A stretch of DNA of 64,000 nucleotides from Asticcacaulis machinosus (lineage in GTDB: Bacteria; Pseudomonadota; Alphaproteobacteria; Caulobacterales; Caulobacteraceae), in NCBI RefSeq assembly GCF_028550435.1, contig NZ_JAQQKV010000002.1:372001-436000 (forward strand), given 5' to 3'. The notes under the pieces were generated by a model that did not search any database, had not been told where the DNA came from, and saw only the letters and a list, made by a program, of their open reading frames with translations. A program made the translations under genes and the position numbers. Of this stretch, positions 17,793 to 28,753 are shown piece by piece (positions within the stretch are counted from its first letter, which is position 1; each line of letters starts with the position of its first letter).

Positions 17793-20700
17793 GTCGAGGC
17801 CTTCTCTAAGGCAGCTTTCAGCGTGGTGATGTACTGGGCGCGTGAATGGCGGTCTTGGGTACGCTCGTACAGCAACTTACACTTCCCATTGCGTAAGGAT
17901 CTATCGCCGATCGCCTCATCAATAGCCGACACATATGCAGAAATGTCTTCTATGTCCTCGATGAGCCAACCCGATTCTAAATTAATGAGTTCAGGCACAC
18001 CACCAACGGCGCTTGCTACTATAGGCATGCCACGAGCGCCTAGCTCAATAAGTATGGTGGGCAACCCCTCCCACTCCGCAGTAAAGAGCCATACATCGCA
18101 ATGCTCCAACGGAAGCTCATCGTAGCTCTTAAAAGGAGGATTAAGTCTGAGATTTTTAGGTGCCCGCCTCATATCAGGCGCCTCTCTCTCAAGCACTGCC
18201 GCTCCCCAGCATTCGAAATCTACATGAGGCATCGCCTTAGCGACTTTCAGAACGAGATCAAAACGTTTCTGCGGATCCAAACGAGCTGCCCACAAAACCT
18301 TTGGACGAACATTGTGAACCTCGTCGGTGATAACCATTTCAGGCGGTTTACCGCGAATTGGAGTATGCAAAGGATATATCCGGTTGCCATATTCGACTGG
18401 CGGCGCAAACATCCGTATGAGTTCATTCTTGAGATAAGCCGTATCCGTGAACAAACCGGTGAGATATGCCGCTGTGGTCGGATAGAATTCACTTGGATAC
18501 CCGGCGCGCACCCCATTGGCCATGTCCCAGCAAAATAGATAGGCGTACAGTTTGGTTTGCAGTGAAAGACGCCGCCCAAATCGCCGCAGCGTCGTCCACG
18601 TCAAACGACTATTTATATTGAAAACTCGCTTAGGCGTTAAGCCTGTCAGCGCACCGTAAAGGAGAAGCTCCGCGGCTGAGGGAGACTGCCCCTGAATTAT
18701 ATCCGAGATATCGACAATGTCGACATTGTCCGGAAGCCAGTCGGGACGTTCAAAGTTGGGATAATCGACACGAAGTATCAGATTGCGCTCATTCGGATAG
18801 ACTTCCTTCAGGCTTTGCGCCAGCAAGCAAGCGACTAGATCAGCGCCTCCCATCCGAATCCAGGGAACGCAAATGATATTATCGTAGTGCAGTTGTGAGA
18901 AGCGGCTCTGCAATGCAGTCTGCAGGAAGCCCATCTGATCGTGTAACGGTGCCAAAATTATCTCATTGTAGAGCTTAGGCTGACCGATTTCTGGATCATG
19001 AAACTGTGCTCGGGCAATAACATCCGAAAAAACAGCCGATTTTAGTACACTATCTATCCGCTCTTTAAGCGACACCATCGTCGCAACACCATCAACCGTA
19101 ACTGTAAGCCGAGCGTAATTACGCCAGAATCGGTGCCAATGGATTACAAAGGCTGGCAGGTCCGTTTCTGAAAAGCCTGGAGCTAAAGCCAGCATACAGC
19201 TCTGGTTTGGAGACCGGCCCTCATAAATTCCGTACAGCACAAAGTGCAGGTAGGGCCAGATATTCGCTTCATTTATGTCGCTGTAAGCTGCCAGATAAGC
19301 CTTTGCATCAAATAATGGCGCAGGTTGAATCTCTTCTAAAATCCCTACACGCAAAAAATGCTGAAGCAGACCCTTTGTACCCTTCTTGAGTTTAGCTGCG
19401 CGGCCATAGTAGTCTGGATCGAAAAGCGCGCTCGAATAATATCCACCTGAAATCACGTTCTCGATATGGGCCTTGAACTGGTCGAAAGCCGTTTCCGTTT
19501 TAAATGCAGTTGTCGTCTCAGAAGATTCTATTGCATTCATGTCGGGGACAAAAAGCGAAATTGCAAACTGCACCGCCGCAATTCCATACTCACGCGTCAG
19601 CGGTCGAAGACAAACAAGAAGATTTTCGTAGAGCGCGATAGTCACCTCGGCTGGATCGTGTGCAAGGCATGCAACCATCCTACAAGGCGTAAAGTTTGTT
19701 TGCTCATTGAAAGCCGCGTAATGGAGCAGAAGAGGCATCTCATCGATCGCATAATGGTCCTTGGCCTGATAGCGATACCAATGAGGATCGAATAGAGGGT
19801 TTGCAACACGGTTTTCATATACACCATGTAAATAAAAGTGCTCAAACAACGGGAAAGCTGCGTCTATCAGATCGCCGTTACAGTTTCGGTAGCAGGCTTC
19901 ATCGAAAAGCGCAGTCGGAATTATATTTTTACGACGTCCGACGAAAAGCCAATGAAGGAATAAGGGACCGCTTATTGGCACCTCCAAGGCCTTTGCAACT
20001 AAAGCCTCGCGATAGTATTTGTGAGAAAATAACGGATTGGACGGCCTGCCCTGCCACATACCCTCGCAGAGAAAGTCAATGAGCAAATCCGACTTCGCTT
20101 CATCCTTTTTCGTATAGTAAAATGGTACAGCGGAATGACCTAGAATATTAAAATCTTCTGCAGAAATATTTCCATATCGATCATATAGTGGCGCGATGCA
20201 TTTCTCATACAAGCGCAACGACTTGATATGCTCGCCGAGGTGCGGTCGGAGAGTCTCCAAGGCAGCGTTTGGCGTAAATCCTTCCCACAGGTGATGGCAA
20301 AAGAAAAAGATCAGGTTGTGTCGGGAATCTTCTGGACTATACCATTTTCTGTCCAGCCATGCTGCAGCTTCGCGACCTTCAAATTGACCATGCAAAATAA
20401 AATGCTCGAAACCGAACAGACTTCCTTTGGCAAGGTCACGATTGGTGGAAAAATAGTAATCGTTAGAAAAAAGGGTTGTCGGAACGATCTGCTTCTCTAC
20501 CCCGTGGAATAACCAATGCAACACGGCAGGCTCACCGTCTGCGACATCCACAATTCCAGCTTGAGCCGCACGTTGACGGTACGTGTCGTCATTGAACAGA
20601 GGTGAAAACGGCGTATTCGCCGTTAAGCCTGTAGAAAGGAAGTGATCGTAGAGATCAGTCGGGGAGCGCGTAATCGGTAGGTTTGCATGCCGAGCGTAGA

Positions 20701-21838
20701 AATCCGGTTGAAACAAATTCTCAAGAATTGCTCGCTGCTGTTCATCTAGCCGTTTTAGCGCGGGAGATTTAAAGTAAGTCGTATTAGTCGTTTCGATAGC
20801 GTTACGAAAAACCCGGACCTTACTCCGAACAGTTTTGTCGGCCTTTTTGCCGTACCGACCTTCCGTTAGCCAATACCAATACACTGGCTGGATTTGAGGG
20901 TCTCCGCTAGCCAAGGCAGTAGAGTAGATTTCCGGCGAGAAATCAGGCGATGGAGAAAGATTCCGCCACACGCCTTCGCTGAGGAAATGTAGTGCCAGTT
21001 GCTTTTTACTCGAGCTGGAATCGAAGCGGCCCTTTAATCTATAGTGGGACTCTGAAAACGAGTTCCAAAATTTAACAAAGTCATTCGCTTCAAATTCATG
21101 CTGGAGCGGAAGATAGACATCTGCGATATTGGACAACACTTCACATTCCGGTATTCCGGAAATTTTACTAAAGGGTTTGAATAAGCTCAACCCATCGGCA
21201 AGGAATGCTTGATAGAGGGGCTCGCTACTTTTTGCTTGGAACCATTTGTATTTGACCGGATCGAACCAGCTCAGCGCCCGACGATCTTCGGCAAGACCAT
21301 GGCGGACAAAGTGTTCAAATGCCGGTATACCCGACGCCTTCACATCGGGGTATTGCTCGAGATAAAATTCTGTATCGAACCATTTTGTCGGAACAACCTG
21401 CTTTGATCGCCCCTCCCGGAGCCAGTGTAGAATCGAAGACTCATCAGTGGGAACGTCTGCAACGATCGAACGGTAGTATTCAACATCGAAGAAGGGAGAC
21501 GGAGATACATCTCTAGTCAATCCCGCACCTAGAAAATGCTCAAAAATGGCTTCATTGCGGGTACGGCGCATCCCAAGTTGGTCGCTGTAATAACTGGGGC
21601 TAAACATGCAGCACAGAAGCTGATATTCGTCCATGCCAGTAGGGACGCCTGCCTTTTGGTTCAATAGCTGCAGGAAGGCTTCAGCTTTGGTCGCCTGACG
21701 TTCGCAGATGGCTTCCCAGTACGACAGATTTGAACGGGTAAATTTCGTACGCAGCTTTTTAATCGTATCGCGCACCTTGCTACGAAGCGTTCGAAGTCGT
21801 TGTCGAGTTGCGATAGGAAGAAAGTTCAGTCCATACAT
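17789..21838 (-). CDS. Giant repeat-rich glycosyltransferase (GT4 catalytic domain)
   Basis: A 1349-residue protein. Residues about 985-1345 are a GT-B enzyme of family 4: VLWAARLDPQKRFDLVLKVA, then LFTAEWEGLPTILIELGARG and VGGVPELI as the donor-site EX7E region. Residues 76-880 are an array of 35-45-residue modules with the pattern FDxxYY...HFLxxG. These are grouped into larger blocks at about 76-220, 371-525, 565-720 and 795-880, each repeating the order FxPxYY/HFL, FDxxYY/HWLxxG/VPT, FDxxFY/FEHFxxHG and FDPxxY. A basic N-terminus (RQRLRTLRSKVRDTIKKLR) may bind membrane or nucleic acid. No signal peptide or transmembrane helix is seen. Confidence 0.85.
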   Translation of the reverse strand: MYGLNFLPIATRQRLRTLRSKVRDTIKKLRTKFTRSNLSYWEAICERQATKAEAFLQLLNQKAGVPTGMDEYQLLCCMFSPSYYSDQLGMRRTRNEAIFEHFLGAGLTRDVSPSPFFDVEYYRSIVADVPTDESSILHWLREGRSKQVVPTKWFDTEFYLEQYPDVKASGIPAFEHFVRHGLAEDRRALSWFDPVKYKWFQAKSSEPLYQAFLADGLSLFKPFSKISGIPECEVLSNIADVYLPLQHEFEANDFVKFWNSFSESHYRLKGRFDSSSSKKQLALHFLSEGVWRNLSPSPDFSPEIYSTALASGDPQIQPVYWYWLTEGRYGKKADKTVRSKVRVFRNAIETTNTTYFKSPALKRLDEQQRAILENLFQPDFYARHANLPITRSPTDLYDHFLSTGLTANTPFSPLFNDDTYRQRAAQAGIVDVADGEPAVLHWLFHGVEKQIVPTTLFSNDYYFSTNRDLAKGSLFGFEHFILHGQFEGREAAAWLDRKWYSPEDSRHNLIFFFCHHLWEGFTPNAALETLRPHLGEHIKSLRLYEKCIAPLYDRYGNISAEDFNILGHSAVPFYYTKKDEAKSDLLIDFLCEGMWQGRPSNPLFSHKYYREALVAKALEVPISGPLFLHWLFVGRRKNIIPTALFDEACYRNCNGDLIDAAFPLFEHFYLHGVYENRVANPLFDPHWYRYQAKDHYAIDEMPLLLHYAAFNEQTNFTPCRMVACLAHDPAEVTIALYENLLVCLRPLTREYGIAAVQFAISLFVPDMNAIESSETTTAFKTETAFDQFKAHIENVISGGYYSSALFDPDYYGRAAKLKKGTKGLLQHFLRVGILEEIQPAPLFDAKAYLAAYSDINEANIWPYLHFVLYGIYEGRSPNQSCMLALAPGFSETDLPAFVIHWHRFWRNYARLTVTVDGVATMVSLKERIDSVLKSAVFSDVIARAQFHDPEIGQPKLYNEIILAPLHDQMGFLQTALQSRFSQLHYDNIICVPWIRMGGADLVACLLAQSLKEVYPNERNLILRVDYPNFERPDWLPDNVDIVDISDIIQGQSPSAAELLLYGALTGLTPKRVFNINSRLTWTTLRRFGRRLSLQTKLYAYLFCWDMANGVRAGYPSEFYPTTAAYLTGLFTDTAYLKNELIRMFAPPVEYGNRIYPLHTPIRGKPPEMVITDEVHNVRPKVLWAARLDPQKRFDLVLKVAKAMPHVDFECWGAAVLEREAPDMRRAPKNLRLNPPFKSYDELPLEHCDVWLFTAEWEGLPTILIELGARGMPIVASAVGGVPELINLESGWLIEDIEDISAYVSAIDEAIGDRSLRNGKCKLLYERTQDRHSRAQYITTLKAALEKAST

Positions 21839-21912
21839 ATTATTATCTTAGCAGAGTCTGAGGTTCAGGTTTGCAGACGAAATGCACCAAAGGCGTTGAG
21901 ATACTGAATGTG

Positions 21913-22830
21913 TCATGGATAGTGGCTTTGATACCATTTTGCGAGTTTAAGAATTCCCTCGCTTAAAGACTCACTTGCCTGCCAGCCAAGATCGATCTTG
22001 GCGCGCCGACAATCTAGAATATTTATATTAACGTCGAATGCGCGTGCGGGGCGATAAGACACCTTTGCCGTCAACCCCGTCGCAGCATTTATTGCAGTAA
22101 TTATGTCGTTAATTGAGGAGCCAACGCCGGACCCTATATTGTAAATTTTATGCGGTGCCGCCCCTTCTATCAGCGTAAGAACGCCGCCCACAGCATCGTC
22201 AATATAAATATAATCCCGCACGGCCTCGCCATCTCCGAACACTTCCAGGGGCAGTCCGTTAAGAACCCTATTGATAAAAATGGGAATAATACCCTGTTGT
22301 CGATTGAGCGCCTGCCCGGTTCCATATGGATTTGAAAGACGCGTTACGGCATAGTCCAAACCGTAAGAATGATTAAAGTATTCCAAATATTTCTCTATGG
22401 AAAGCTTAACTATACCATACGCACTTATTGGATCCGTCGGATGATCTTCACTGATAGGATGATACTTCGGAACACCATATATCGTCCCACCGGAAGACAA
22501 AAATACTAGACGCTTAACACCTTGGGTAACGCAGGCGCGCATAAGATTTATTGAGCCCAAAAGATTAGTGGAAATATCGAATTCAATATTGTCTGCCGCA
22601 GTTGACGGAATTGTCGACGTCGCCGCATGCACACACACGTCTATACCGCTCAGCGCACCGCAAAGCCCATCCACATCAAGCAGATCTCCGCAAAAATATT
22701 CTGCCTCCTCCGATAATTTTGCGTGAGAAACTGATCGTGACAGTATGCGGACCTTGTGTCCGTTGCTTTGCAAAGCTTTGGTCAAATGCCGTCCGATGAA
22801 GCCGGTTCCCCCGACCAGAAGTACATACAT
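21913..22830 (-). CDS. NAD-dependent epimerase/dehydratase, GalE-like
   Basis: A 305-residue extended SDR protein. The cofactor loop is LLVGGTGFIGRHL (about residues 4-16), the catalytic Ser lies in LSSGGTIYG and the Tyr/Lys pair in YGIVK (about 138-142). SNPYGTGQ and VRDYIYIDDAV are hallmarks of nucleotide-sugar 4-epimerases such as UDP-glucose/UDP-N-acetylglucosamine 4-epimerase. It is shorter at the C-terminus than E. coli GalE (338). It stands 74 bp upstream of the giant glycosyltransferase on the same strand and likely supplies its donor sugar. Confidence 0.82.
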   Translation of the reverse strand: MYVLLVGGTGFIGRHLTKALQSNGHKVRILSRSVSHAKLSEEAEYFCGDLLDVDGLCGALSGIDVCVHAATSTIPSTAADNIEFDISTNLLGSINLMRACVTQGVKRLVFLSSGGTIYGVPKYHPISEDHPTDPISAYGIVKLSIEKYLEYFNHSYGLDYAVTRLSNPYGTGQALNRQQGIIPIFINRVLNGLPLEVFGDGEAVRDYIYIDDAVGGVLTLIEGAAPHKIYNIGSGVGSSINDIITAINAATGLTAKVSYRPARAFDVNINILDCRRAKIDLGWQASESLSEGILKLAKWYQSHYP

Positions 22831-23243
22831 AATTATTGTGCATCCGGCTGTCTTGAAGCTTGTTTCTAAAATTCTTAGTTACTATTTCCATTCACGGCAA
22901 GTTGCAATTAGAGCCAGTTCATGCACATCCACCGAAAGCGCGCTCGCGGCGTTTCGGACAGCCTGTGCTGCTGTTACCGTGCTCGGCTTCCAAGCTTGAG
23001 AAGATATCACCGAAAGCCTCGACGCCATTCCCTGCAGGTTCCGAATGAGGTAGTACGTCCGGGAGAAGCTCAAGTGCCGGATTGGGAAGGCTTAAGGAGC
23101 TAGCTTCAAACTCCTAAATGTAGCGCTAACGCCGAATGGACGCACATCATATTGTTTACGAACAGCTTTTGAAAACCGGTGTTTAAGTGGGAACTGATGG
23201 TTGATATAAGAACCCACTTATGATTATTGCAGTTTTACTGCAA
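22831..23243. other. Intergenic region at the accessory/rml boundary
   Basis: 413 bp between the epimerase start and the rmlA stop. Small frames exist on both strands, one ending in VDVHELALIATCREWK on the minus strand, but none has a convincing start and I cannot name any. It may be decayed coding DNA. Base composition shifts from AT-rich to mixed here. Confidence 0.4.
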
Positions 23244-24128
23244 TCAATATTTGGCTCCACTGCGTTCGGCAAGACATTGTCGTAAATATCGTCCATAGTC
23301 GCTTTTGCCAAAGCAATCAGCCAATGCGTTAAGCTGTTGACTATTGATAAAACCTTTCCGCCAGGCAATTTCTTCGGGGCAAGCGATTTTGAAACCCTGA
23401 CGTTTTTCAAGGACACGTACGAATTCTGCGGCATCAAGGAGGCTATCGGGTGTGCCGGTATCGAGCCAAGCATAACCCCGCCCGATAGGCTGAACCGTGA
23501 GTTCGCCCTTTTCGAGATAGACACGGTTGACATCGGTGATCTCATATTCGCCCCGCGCCGAGGGTTTAATATTGGCTGCGATATCCACCACATGGTGATC
23601 GTAGAAATAAAGCCCCGTAATCGCCCAGTTGGATTTTGGCTGAAGTGGTTTTTCTTCAACCGAAAGCGCCTTCATATTGGCGTCAAACTCGACCACACCG
23701 TAGCGTTCAGGATCGGAGACCTGGTAGGCGAAGACACTGGCTCCAGATGTCAGTTTTGCCGCGTTCTCAACGAAGACCGGCAAGTTGGCGCCGTAATAAA
23801 TGTTGTCGCCCAAGATCAGGCATGACGGCTCTGAACCGACAAAGTCGGCGCCAATCATATATGCTTGGGCCAGACCGTCCGGCGAAGGCTGCTCCGCATA
23901 GCTCAGCGAGATGCCCCACTTCTGACCATCCCCCAGAAGTTTCTGAAACAGAGGCAGGTCGTGAGGGGTTGAGATGATCAGGATGTCACGGATCCCCGCC
24001 ATCATCAGGGTCGAGAGCGGATAATAAATCATCGGCTTATCATAGATCGGCATCATTTGCTTGGAGACGCCAATAGTCATCGGATGGAGCCGGGTGCCGG
24101 ATCCGCCGGCAAGGATAATACCCTTCAT
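23244..24128 (-). CDS. rmlA: Glucose-1-phosphate thymidylyltransferase
   Basis: A 294-residue enzyme that makes dTDP-glucose from dTTP and glucose 1-phosphate, the first step to dTDP-L-rhamnose. [18 protein letters not shown] at the start is the nucleotide-binding signature, followed by [28 protein letters not shown] (catalytic Asp) and [13 protein letters not shown]. Length is the usual 290-295. The start overlaps the rmlD stop by 4 bp (ATGA), and it is the last gene of the rmlCBDA operon. Confidence 0.96.
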   Translation of the reverse strand: MKGIILAGGSGTRLHPMTIGVSKQMMPIYDKPMIYYPLSTLMMAGIRDILIISTPHDLPLFQKLLGDGQKWGISLSYAEQPSPDGLAQAYMIGADFVGSEPSCLILGDNIYYGANLPVFVENAAKLTSGASVFAYQVSDPERYGVVEFDANMKALSVEEKPLQPKSNWAITGLYFYDHHVVDIAANIKPSARGEYEITDVNRVYLEKGELTVQPIGRGYAWLDTGTPDSLLDAAEFVRVLEKRQGFKIACPEEIAWRKGFINSQQLNALADCFGKSDYGRYLRQCLAERSGAKY

Positions 24129-25042
24129 AATTGTTTGCCTTTAATAAATCGCTTTTTGTCAGGCTGGGCGATTAAAGCGTCAAGACATTCCTCCAGAGAA
24201 GTCTGCCACGGCGCCAACCTGACGCTATAGGTTTTAAATAATTTTTCTCCACTCAAACGAGAGTTTTTGGGCCGTTTCGCAGGCGTTGGATATTCAGTCG
24301 ACGAAATAGAGTTGACATGGACAAGCTTGCGTCCGCGCCTATGCGCTTCATCAAAGATAACCGTAGCGAACTCAGCCCATGTGGCTTCGCCCTGACCTGT
24401 CAGATTGAAGATGCCGCGAAGTGTCAAATCATCGCTTCGGGTAACGGTCTTGGCGACCTCGACTAGCCCCCTGGCGATTTCAAGAGCGGACGTCGGGCAT
24501 CCGCGCTGATCGACCACTACATCGAGACTCTCACGCGTTTCACCAAGGCGTAGCATGGTCTTGACGAAGTTGTTGCCATAGGGGGAATAAACCCAGGCAG
24601 TGCGCAAGATGACATGGTTGGGGGTTGCTTTGGCGATTGCCAACTCTCCCTCAAGCTTGGTCTTGCCATAAATGCCAACCGGGTTTGTCTTATCCGTCTC
24701 AACATAAGGGTCTGATTTTTCACCATCGAAGACATAGTCGGTCGACAGATGCAAAATGGGAATGTCGAGTTGGTTGGCGATGCGCGCAAGCTCGCCCGGC
24801 CCCTTAACATTGACGGCCTCAGCCAGTTCAGCTTCAGACTCAGCTTTATCAACAGCCGTATAGGCAGCGGATGAGATAATGACATCCGGTTCGATGGCTA
24901 CAATTGGTGCTTCAAGAGACTGTGGGTTTGCAAGGTCACCTTCTGGCCGCCCAAAGGTGAGAATTTCCACACCCGTTTCAGCCCCAATGACCTTTAAGGC
25001 CGTCGCCACCTGCCCCTTTTTACCCGTCACCAGGATACGCAT
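24125..25042 (-). CDS. rmlD: dTDP-4-dehydrorhamnose reductase
   Basis: A 305-residue SDR enzyme for the last step of dTDP-L-rhamnose synthesis. It has GKKGQV in the cofactor loop, the [17 protein letters not shown] block, LSTDYVFDG and YGKTKLEGE (Tyr-xxx-Lys). The C-terminal [12 protein letters not shown] is typical of RmlD. It starts 2 bp after the rmlB stop and overlaps rmlA by 4 bp. Confidence 0.95.
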   Translation of the reverse strand: MRILVTGKKGQVATALKVIGAETGVEILTFGRPEGDLANPQSLEAPIVAIEPDVIISSAAYTAVDKAESEAELAEAVNVKGPGELARIANQLDIPILHLSTDYVFDGEKSDPYVETDKTNPVGIYGKTKLEGELAIAKATPNHVILRTAWVYSPYGNNFVKTMLRLGETRESLDVVVDQRGCPTSALEIARGLVEVAKTVTRSDDLTLRGIFNLTGQGEATWAEFATVIFDEAHRRGRKLVHVNSISSTEYPTPAKRPKNSRLSGEKLFKTYSVRLAPWQTSLEECLDALIAQPDKKRFIKGKQL

Positions 25043-25044
25043 GC

Positions 25045-26115
25045 TCAGACCTTTGTCTCGGACACAAGGACGCCCAGCCGCTCTCCGGTATAGACGTCAC
25101 CGCGCAGAGGACGCCACCAGGCTTCATTATCGAGATACCAGCGCACCGTCTTTTCAATGCCGGTATCGAAATTTTCCTGCGCCTTCCAGCCGAGCTCCGT
25201 TTCAAGCTTGGTTGCATTGATCGCATAGCGATAATCGTGGCCTGGGCGATCGGTGACAAAAGTAATCAGTTTGTCGTGGGGCGCGTTTTGGGGACGCAAC
25301 TCGTCCATGACGGCGCAGATACGCTTAACCACATCGATATTCCTGCGCTCATTGCGACCACCAACATTATAAGTATCACCTAAGCGGCCCTTAGAGCAAA
25401 TCAGGTGAAGCGCGCGGGCGTGGTCCTCAACAAAGAGCCAGTCGCGAATGTTGGAGCCATCACCGTAAACCGGCAAAGCTTTGCCTTCCATGGCATTGAG
25501 GATGTTAAGCGGGATAAGCTTCTCCGGAAAATGGTAAGGCCCATAGTTGTTAGAGCAGTTGGACACAACAACCGGCAAGCCATAAGTGCGGTGCCAAGCC
25601 TTGGCCAAGTGATCGGACGCAGCCTTTGACGCCGAATAAGGCGATGACGGATCATACGGCGTTGCCTCTTCAAAGAGACCGTCTTCACCCAACGATCCAT
25701 AAACCTCATCGGTCGAGACATGCAAGAATCGGAAATTCGCCTTTTGATCTCCTTCAAGCGAAAGTAAGAACTTGCGAGCGGCCTCCAGCATGTTGAAGGT
25801 GCCGATCACATTAGTCTCGACAAAATCTCTGGCGCCCGTGATTGATCGATCGACGTGGCTCTCAGCCGCGAGATGCATGATATGGTCTGGCTTGAAGTCG
25901 GCGATAGTTAAAGCCACAGCTTCATAGTCGCAAATATCAACCTTAGCAAAGTTATAGAGCGGCGAGCCTTCAACAGGCGCCAAAGATTCCAAATTACCCG
26001 CATAAGTCAGGTTATCAATATTTAAAACCTCCGCATGAACTTCAGAGACCAAATAACGCACGACGGCAGATCCGATAAAGCCCGCGCCCCCCGTGACTAG
26101 AACCCTCAACGTCAT
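25045..26115 (-). CDS. rmlB: dTDP-glucose 4,6-dehydratase
   Basis: A 356-residue SDR enzyme converting dTDP-glucose to the 4-keto-6-deoxy sugar. [16 protein letters not shown] (about residues 7-22), [21 protein letters not shown] and [11 protein letters not shown] (catalytic Tyr and Lys) are all present, as are [17 protein letters not shown] and YNVGG. Its start overlaps the rmlC stop by 4 bp (ATGA). Length matches the family. Confidence 0.97.
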   Translation of the reverse strand: MTLRVLVTGGAGFIGSAVVRYLVSEVHAEVLNIDNLTYAGNLESLAPVEGSPLYNFAKVDICDYEAVALTIADFKPDHIMHLAAESHVDRSITGARDFVETNVIGTFNMLEAARKFLLSLEGDQKANFRFLHVSTDEVYGSLGEDGLFEEATPYDPSSPYSASKAASDHLAKAWHRTYGLPVVVSNCSNNYGPYHFPEKLIPLNILNAMEGKALPVYGDGSNIRDWLFVEDHARALHLICSKGRLGDTYNVGGRNERRNIDVVKRICAVMDELRPQNAPHDKLITFVTDRPGHDYRYAINATKLETELGWKAQENFDTGIEKTVRWYLDNEAWWRPLRGDVYTGERLGVLVSETKV

Positions 26116-26669
26116 ATCTCGATACCTCCGTTCAGATCAGCCAGCTTCGGCTGAACCTTGTCCTTGTCTGATAGCACGGCCTCAGCCAAATCGATGGGCC
26201 ATTCAATCCCGATCTCAGGATCATCGAAGGCCACCCCCTTATCGTGTTCGCGGCTATATGGGTTAGTGACCTTATAGAAGACTTCAGTATTGGGCTCCAG
26301 TATGCAAAAGCCATGGGCGAAGCCATCAGGCACCCAAAGTTGTTCGCCACCTTCAGCAGTCAGGTTTGCCCCGATCCATTGGCCAAAAGTCGGCGAATCT
26401 TTACGTATATCGACGGTAACATCAAAGATAGCGCCCTTGAGCACCCGCACCAACTTACCCTGGCCAAATGGTGCAGACTGATAATGAAGGCCGCGAATCG
26501 TGCCAACCTGAGCTGACATGGATTGGTTATCCTGGACGAACGTCACATCTTCGACGTTCTCGCGAAACCAATCAGCTTTGAACGCTTCCACAAAATAGCC
26601 ACGATGATCGCCGATCCGGTTGGGAGTGATTAAGGCTGGGCCCGGAACATCGAAAAATTTAGATTGCAA
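26112..26669 (-). CDS. rmlC: dTDP-4-dehydrorhamnose 3,5-epimerase
   Basis: A cupin-fold epimerase. [29 protein letters not shown] (catalytic His) and [11 protein letters not shown] are family marks. An upstream in-frame start at 26756 would add 29 residues without similarity to RmlC. I prefer TTG at 26669: it has AAGGA seven or so bases upstream and gives 185 residues, the normal size. It is the first rml gene; the glycosyltransferase gene before it (stop at 26760) is probably co-transcribed. Confidence 0.94.
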   Translation of the reverse strand: MQSKFFDVPGPALITPNRIGDHRGYFVEAFKADWFRENVEDVTFVQDNQSMSAQVGTIRGLHYQSAPFGQGKLVRVLKGAIFDVTVDIRKDSPTFGQWIGANLTAEGGEQLWVPDGFAHGFCILEPNTEVFYKVTNPYSREHDKGVAFDDPEIGIEWPIDLAEAVLSDKDKVQPKLADLNGGIEI

Positions 26670-26759
26670 CGGAAATATCCTTAACCCACGTTGAACATCA
26701 ACAGAAACCGATTCGAACTTCAACGACTCCGAGTGAACTGAATACCCCCTACACACAAC

Positions 26760-28688
26760 CTATTTAAACTGGCAAGTCTCTGTTTTACGGCTAAAAACGA
26801 CAGGAAAAAACAAGTCTCCTCTCACACCCCACCGTTGAGAAAATTGCAAAAGCTCTAGGCCGCGACGGAATGTTTTTCCAGCGCTATCATCATCGCCGCG
26901 GCTCTCTCCTTCAAGATGATACAGCACAGCCTTTGCACTAAAGATATTGTACCATCCCCGTTCTTCAAATTTTCGACAAAGGTCAACATCATTCAAAGTC
27001 ACTGGAAATGCCACCTCATCGAAAGCGCCAACCTTTTTAAACTTTTCTTTGGAAACACACAGGCAGGCTCCCGTAACTGCTGAACGCAAAGAACTATATT
27101 TCAATCGCGGCTCGTCACCCTGCTCATCCGTGCCGGCCCCCCGCCATAGATGACCGCACAACTGCGTAAGCCCCAGCATCACCCCCCCATGCTGCAACCG
27201 ACCATCACCGTATAATAGCTTCGCCCCCACAGCGCCAGCCTCTGGCATGATCGCAAGTTCCATCAGCCGTTCCAGCCAATCGGGCTGATGCAAAACAACG
27301 TCGTTATTTAAGAAAACAAGGTAATCATATATTGCAGCTTCGGCACCGAGGTTACACAGGGTTGAGAAGTTAAAGTCAATATCCGCCCGGATAATCCGTA
27401 GGCCTTTTCCGCCATATTCCTTGAAGAGAGCAAACGTCTCTAACTGAACTGAGCCATTATCGACCACAATAACCTCATGCGGCCAAGGTGTGTTCTCAAA
27501 CAGCCCGGCTAGACATGCCGACAACAAATCGGCGCGGTCACGGGTTGGGATGATTATGCTGCACGCCGGTTGACTGTTCGCGCACATATCCATCGGACGG
27601 GGAAACTCCCTGTAAAATTCATCCATGTTCGTAGACGCCACTGGCACGCTGACAATAGCGCAATCGCCTTGATTATCAAACCGCATCAGAGGCTGATGGG
27701 CACCCGCGCGATAAACATAGGGCGTCGGCAGGCCGCCATTATAAAGAATGGGATCCCACGCCACATGGGCGGTCGGCACATCCCCGACCCATTTATCGGC
27801 CAGAAACAGTGTCTTTGACGGATCAGCCGCCAAGGCCTCGGCAAACAGCATTAAGGCATCCGGCGTCAGGCGATCGCCTTCACCCAGCACCACAACCGCA
27901 TCATGGGCCTGAGCCGCATCCCGCGTGAAATGCGGATATATCTGGCTATCCAGACCGTCCGGCGTATGGCCTTCAATCAAAAACACCGGCCCCGGCACCA
28001 ACGCAGCCAACCGATCAGCATACCGTGACGGATCAGGCCTTATCTCGCGCTGCGCCAGATCATAACGCGCATGGGGCCCAAGATGATCGGTCTCGACCTT
28101 TGCCTGTGCCCGCAGGCCATAGGTTTTGTTCTTCGCCAAGGCCAGCCGGATAAGGGCCGTAATACGCCCCAATGACATACCCTGACGCAGCGCCTGAAGC
28201 AGCCGTCCGGCCAGCAAACCGAACCGCCGCCATTGCGGTAAAACCTGAAAACTCGCGGCTTCAAAAGCATATATCCCCGGTCGCCCACCCGCGATAACGG
28301 CCGGATCATAGACACCGCCCGATAATCGCAGATAGGCCGGCTCATCCTGAGTGGCCTGCAACTCTATCAGCCGAAAATGTTCAGGCTCATAGAGCTGTAA
28401 CGTCAGGGGCGACGGCCCGGTGACCGTGAATTCATACCATCCGGGCTTTAAGGTCACCTGTGGCAGTTTATATTGCCCCCACGGCGTGATGACTTTGATG
28501 CCGGCATCGACCGGTCTGGCCTCCTCTTTGGCCCCCTCTTCGGTTACGGAAGCGTTTTGAAGCAGATTAATCGCGGGCGGCATGGCAATCCATAAACTAT
28601 GCGGTTTCAAACCTGTAGGCGCTGATATCCGGATGCGCAACGGATTTGGCCACAAAAGCCCAATCCTTTGACCAAACGACATTCGCAT
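26760..28688 (-). CDS. GT2 glycosyltransferase with N-terminal accessory domain
   Basis: A 642-residue protein. The C-terminal part from about residue 375 is a GT-A glycosyltransferase: CSIIIPTRDRADLLSACL, VIVVDNGS, FLNNDVVL as the DxD-like site, and TLNDVDLCRKFEERGW. The region about 50-150 looks beta-rich (WGQYKLPQVTLKPGWYEFTV) and may bind carbohydrate; residues 180-350 contain a degenerate second GT-A-like stretch (DAVVVLGEGDRLTPDALMLF). It precedes rmlC by about 90 bp, so a rhamnosyltransferase role is a reasonable guess. The start codon among nearby ATGs is uncertain. Confidence 0.83.
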   Translation of the reverse strand: MRMSFGQRIGLLWPNPLRIRISAPTGLKPHSLWIAMPPAINLLQNASVTEEGAKEEARPVDAGIKVITPWGQYKLPQVTLKPGWYEFTVTGPSPLTLQLYEPEHFRLIELQATQDEPAYLRLSGGVYDPAVIAGGRPGIYAFEAASFQVLPQWRRFGLLAGRLLQALRQGMSLGRITALIRLALAKNKTYGLRAQAKVETDHLGPHARYDLAQREIRPDPSRYADRLAALVPGPVFLIEGHTPDGLDSQIYPHFTRDAAQAHDAVVVLGEGDRLTPDALMLFAEALAADPSKTLFLADKWVGDVPTAHVAWDPILYNGGLPTPYVYRAGAHQPLMRFDNQGDCAIVSVPVASTNMDEFYREFPRPMDMCANSQPACSIIIPTRDRADLLSACLAGLFENTPWPHEVIVVDNGSVQLETFALFKEYGGKGLRIIRADIDFNFSTLCNLGAEAAIYDYLVFLNNDVVLHQPDWLERLMELAIMPEAGAVGAKLLYGDGRLQHGGVMLGLTQLCGHLWRGAGTDEQGDEPRLKYSSLRSAVTGACLCVSKEKFKKVGAFDEVAFPVTLNDVDLCRKFEERGWYNIFSAKAVLYHLEGESRGDDDSAGKTFRRGLELLQFSQRWGVRGDLFFPVVFSRKTETCQFK

Positions 28689-28753
28689 CGTGAGCGCCCT
28701 TTAATCCGTCAAATTTAGCTGATATACCGCCCGCCACAATCTGGAGCGCCGAC

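Noticed and set aside
22882-23103. Several 60-codon frames on both strands in the rml-proximal gap
   Set aside because: Overlapping frames on both strands with no usable start or family match; could be decayed DNA but no gene can be supported.
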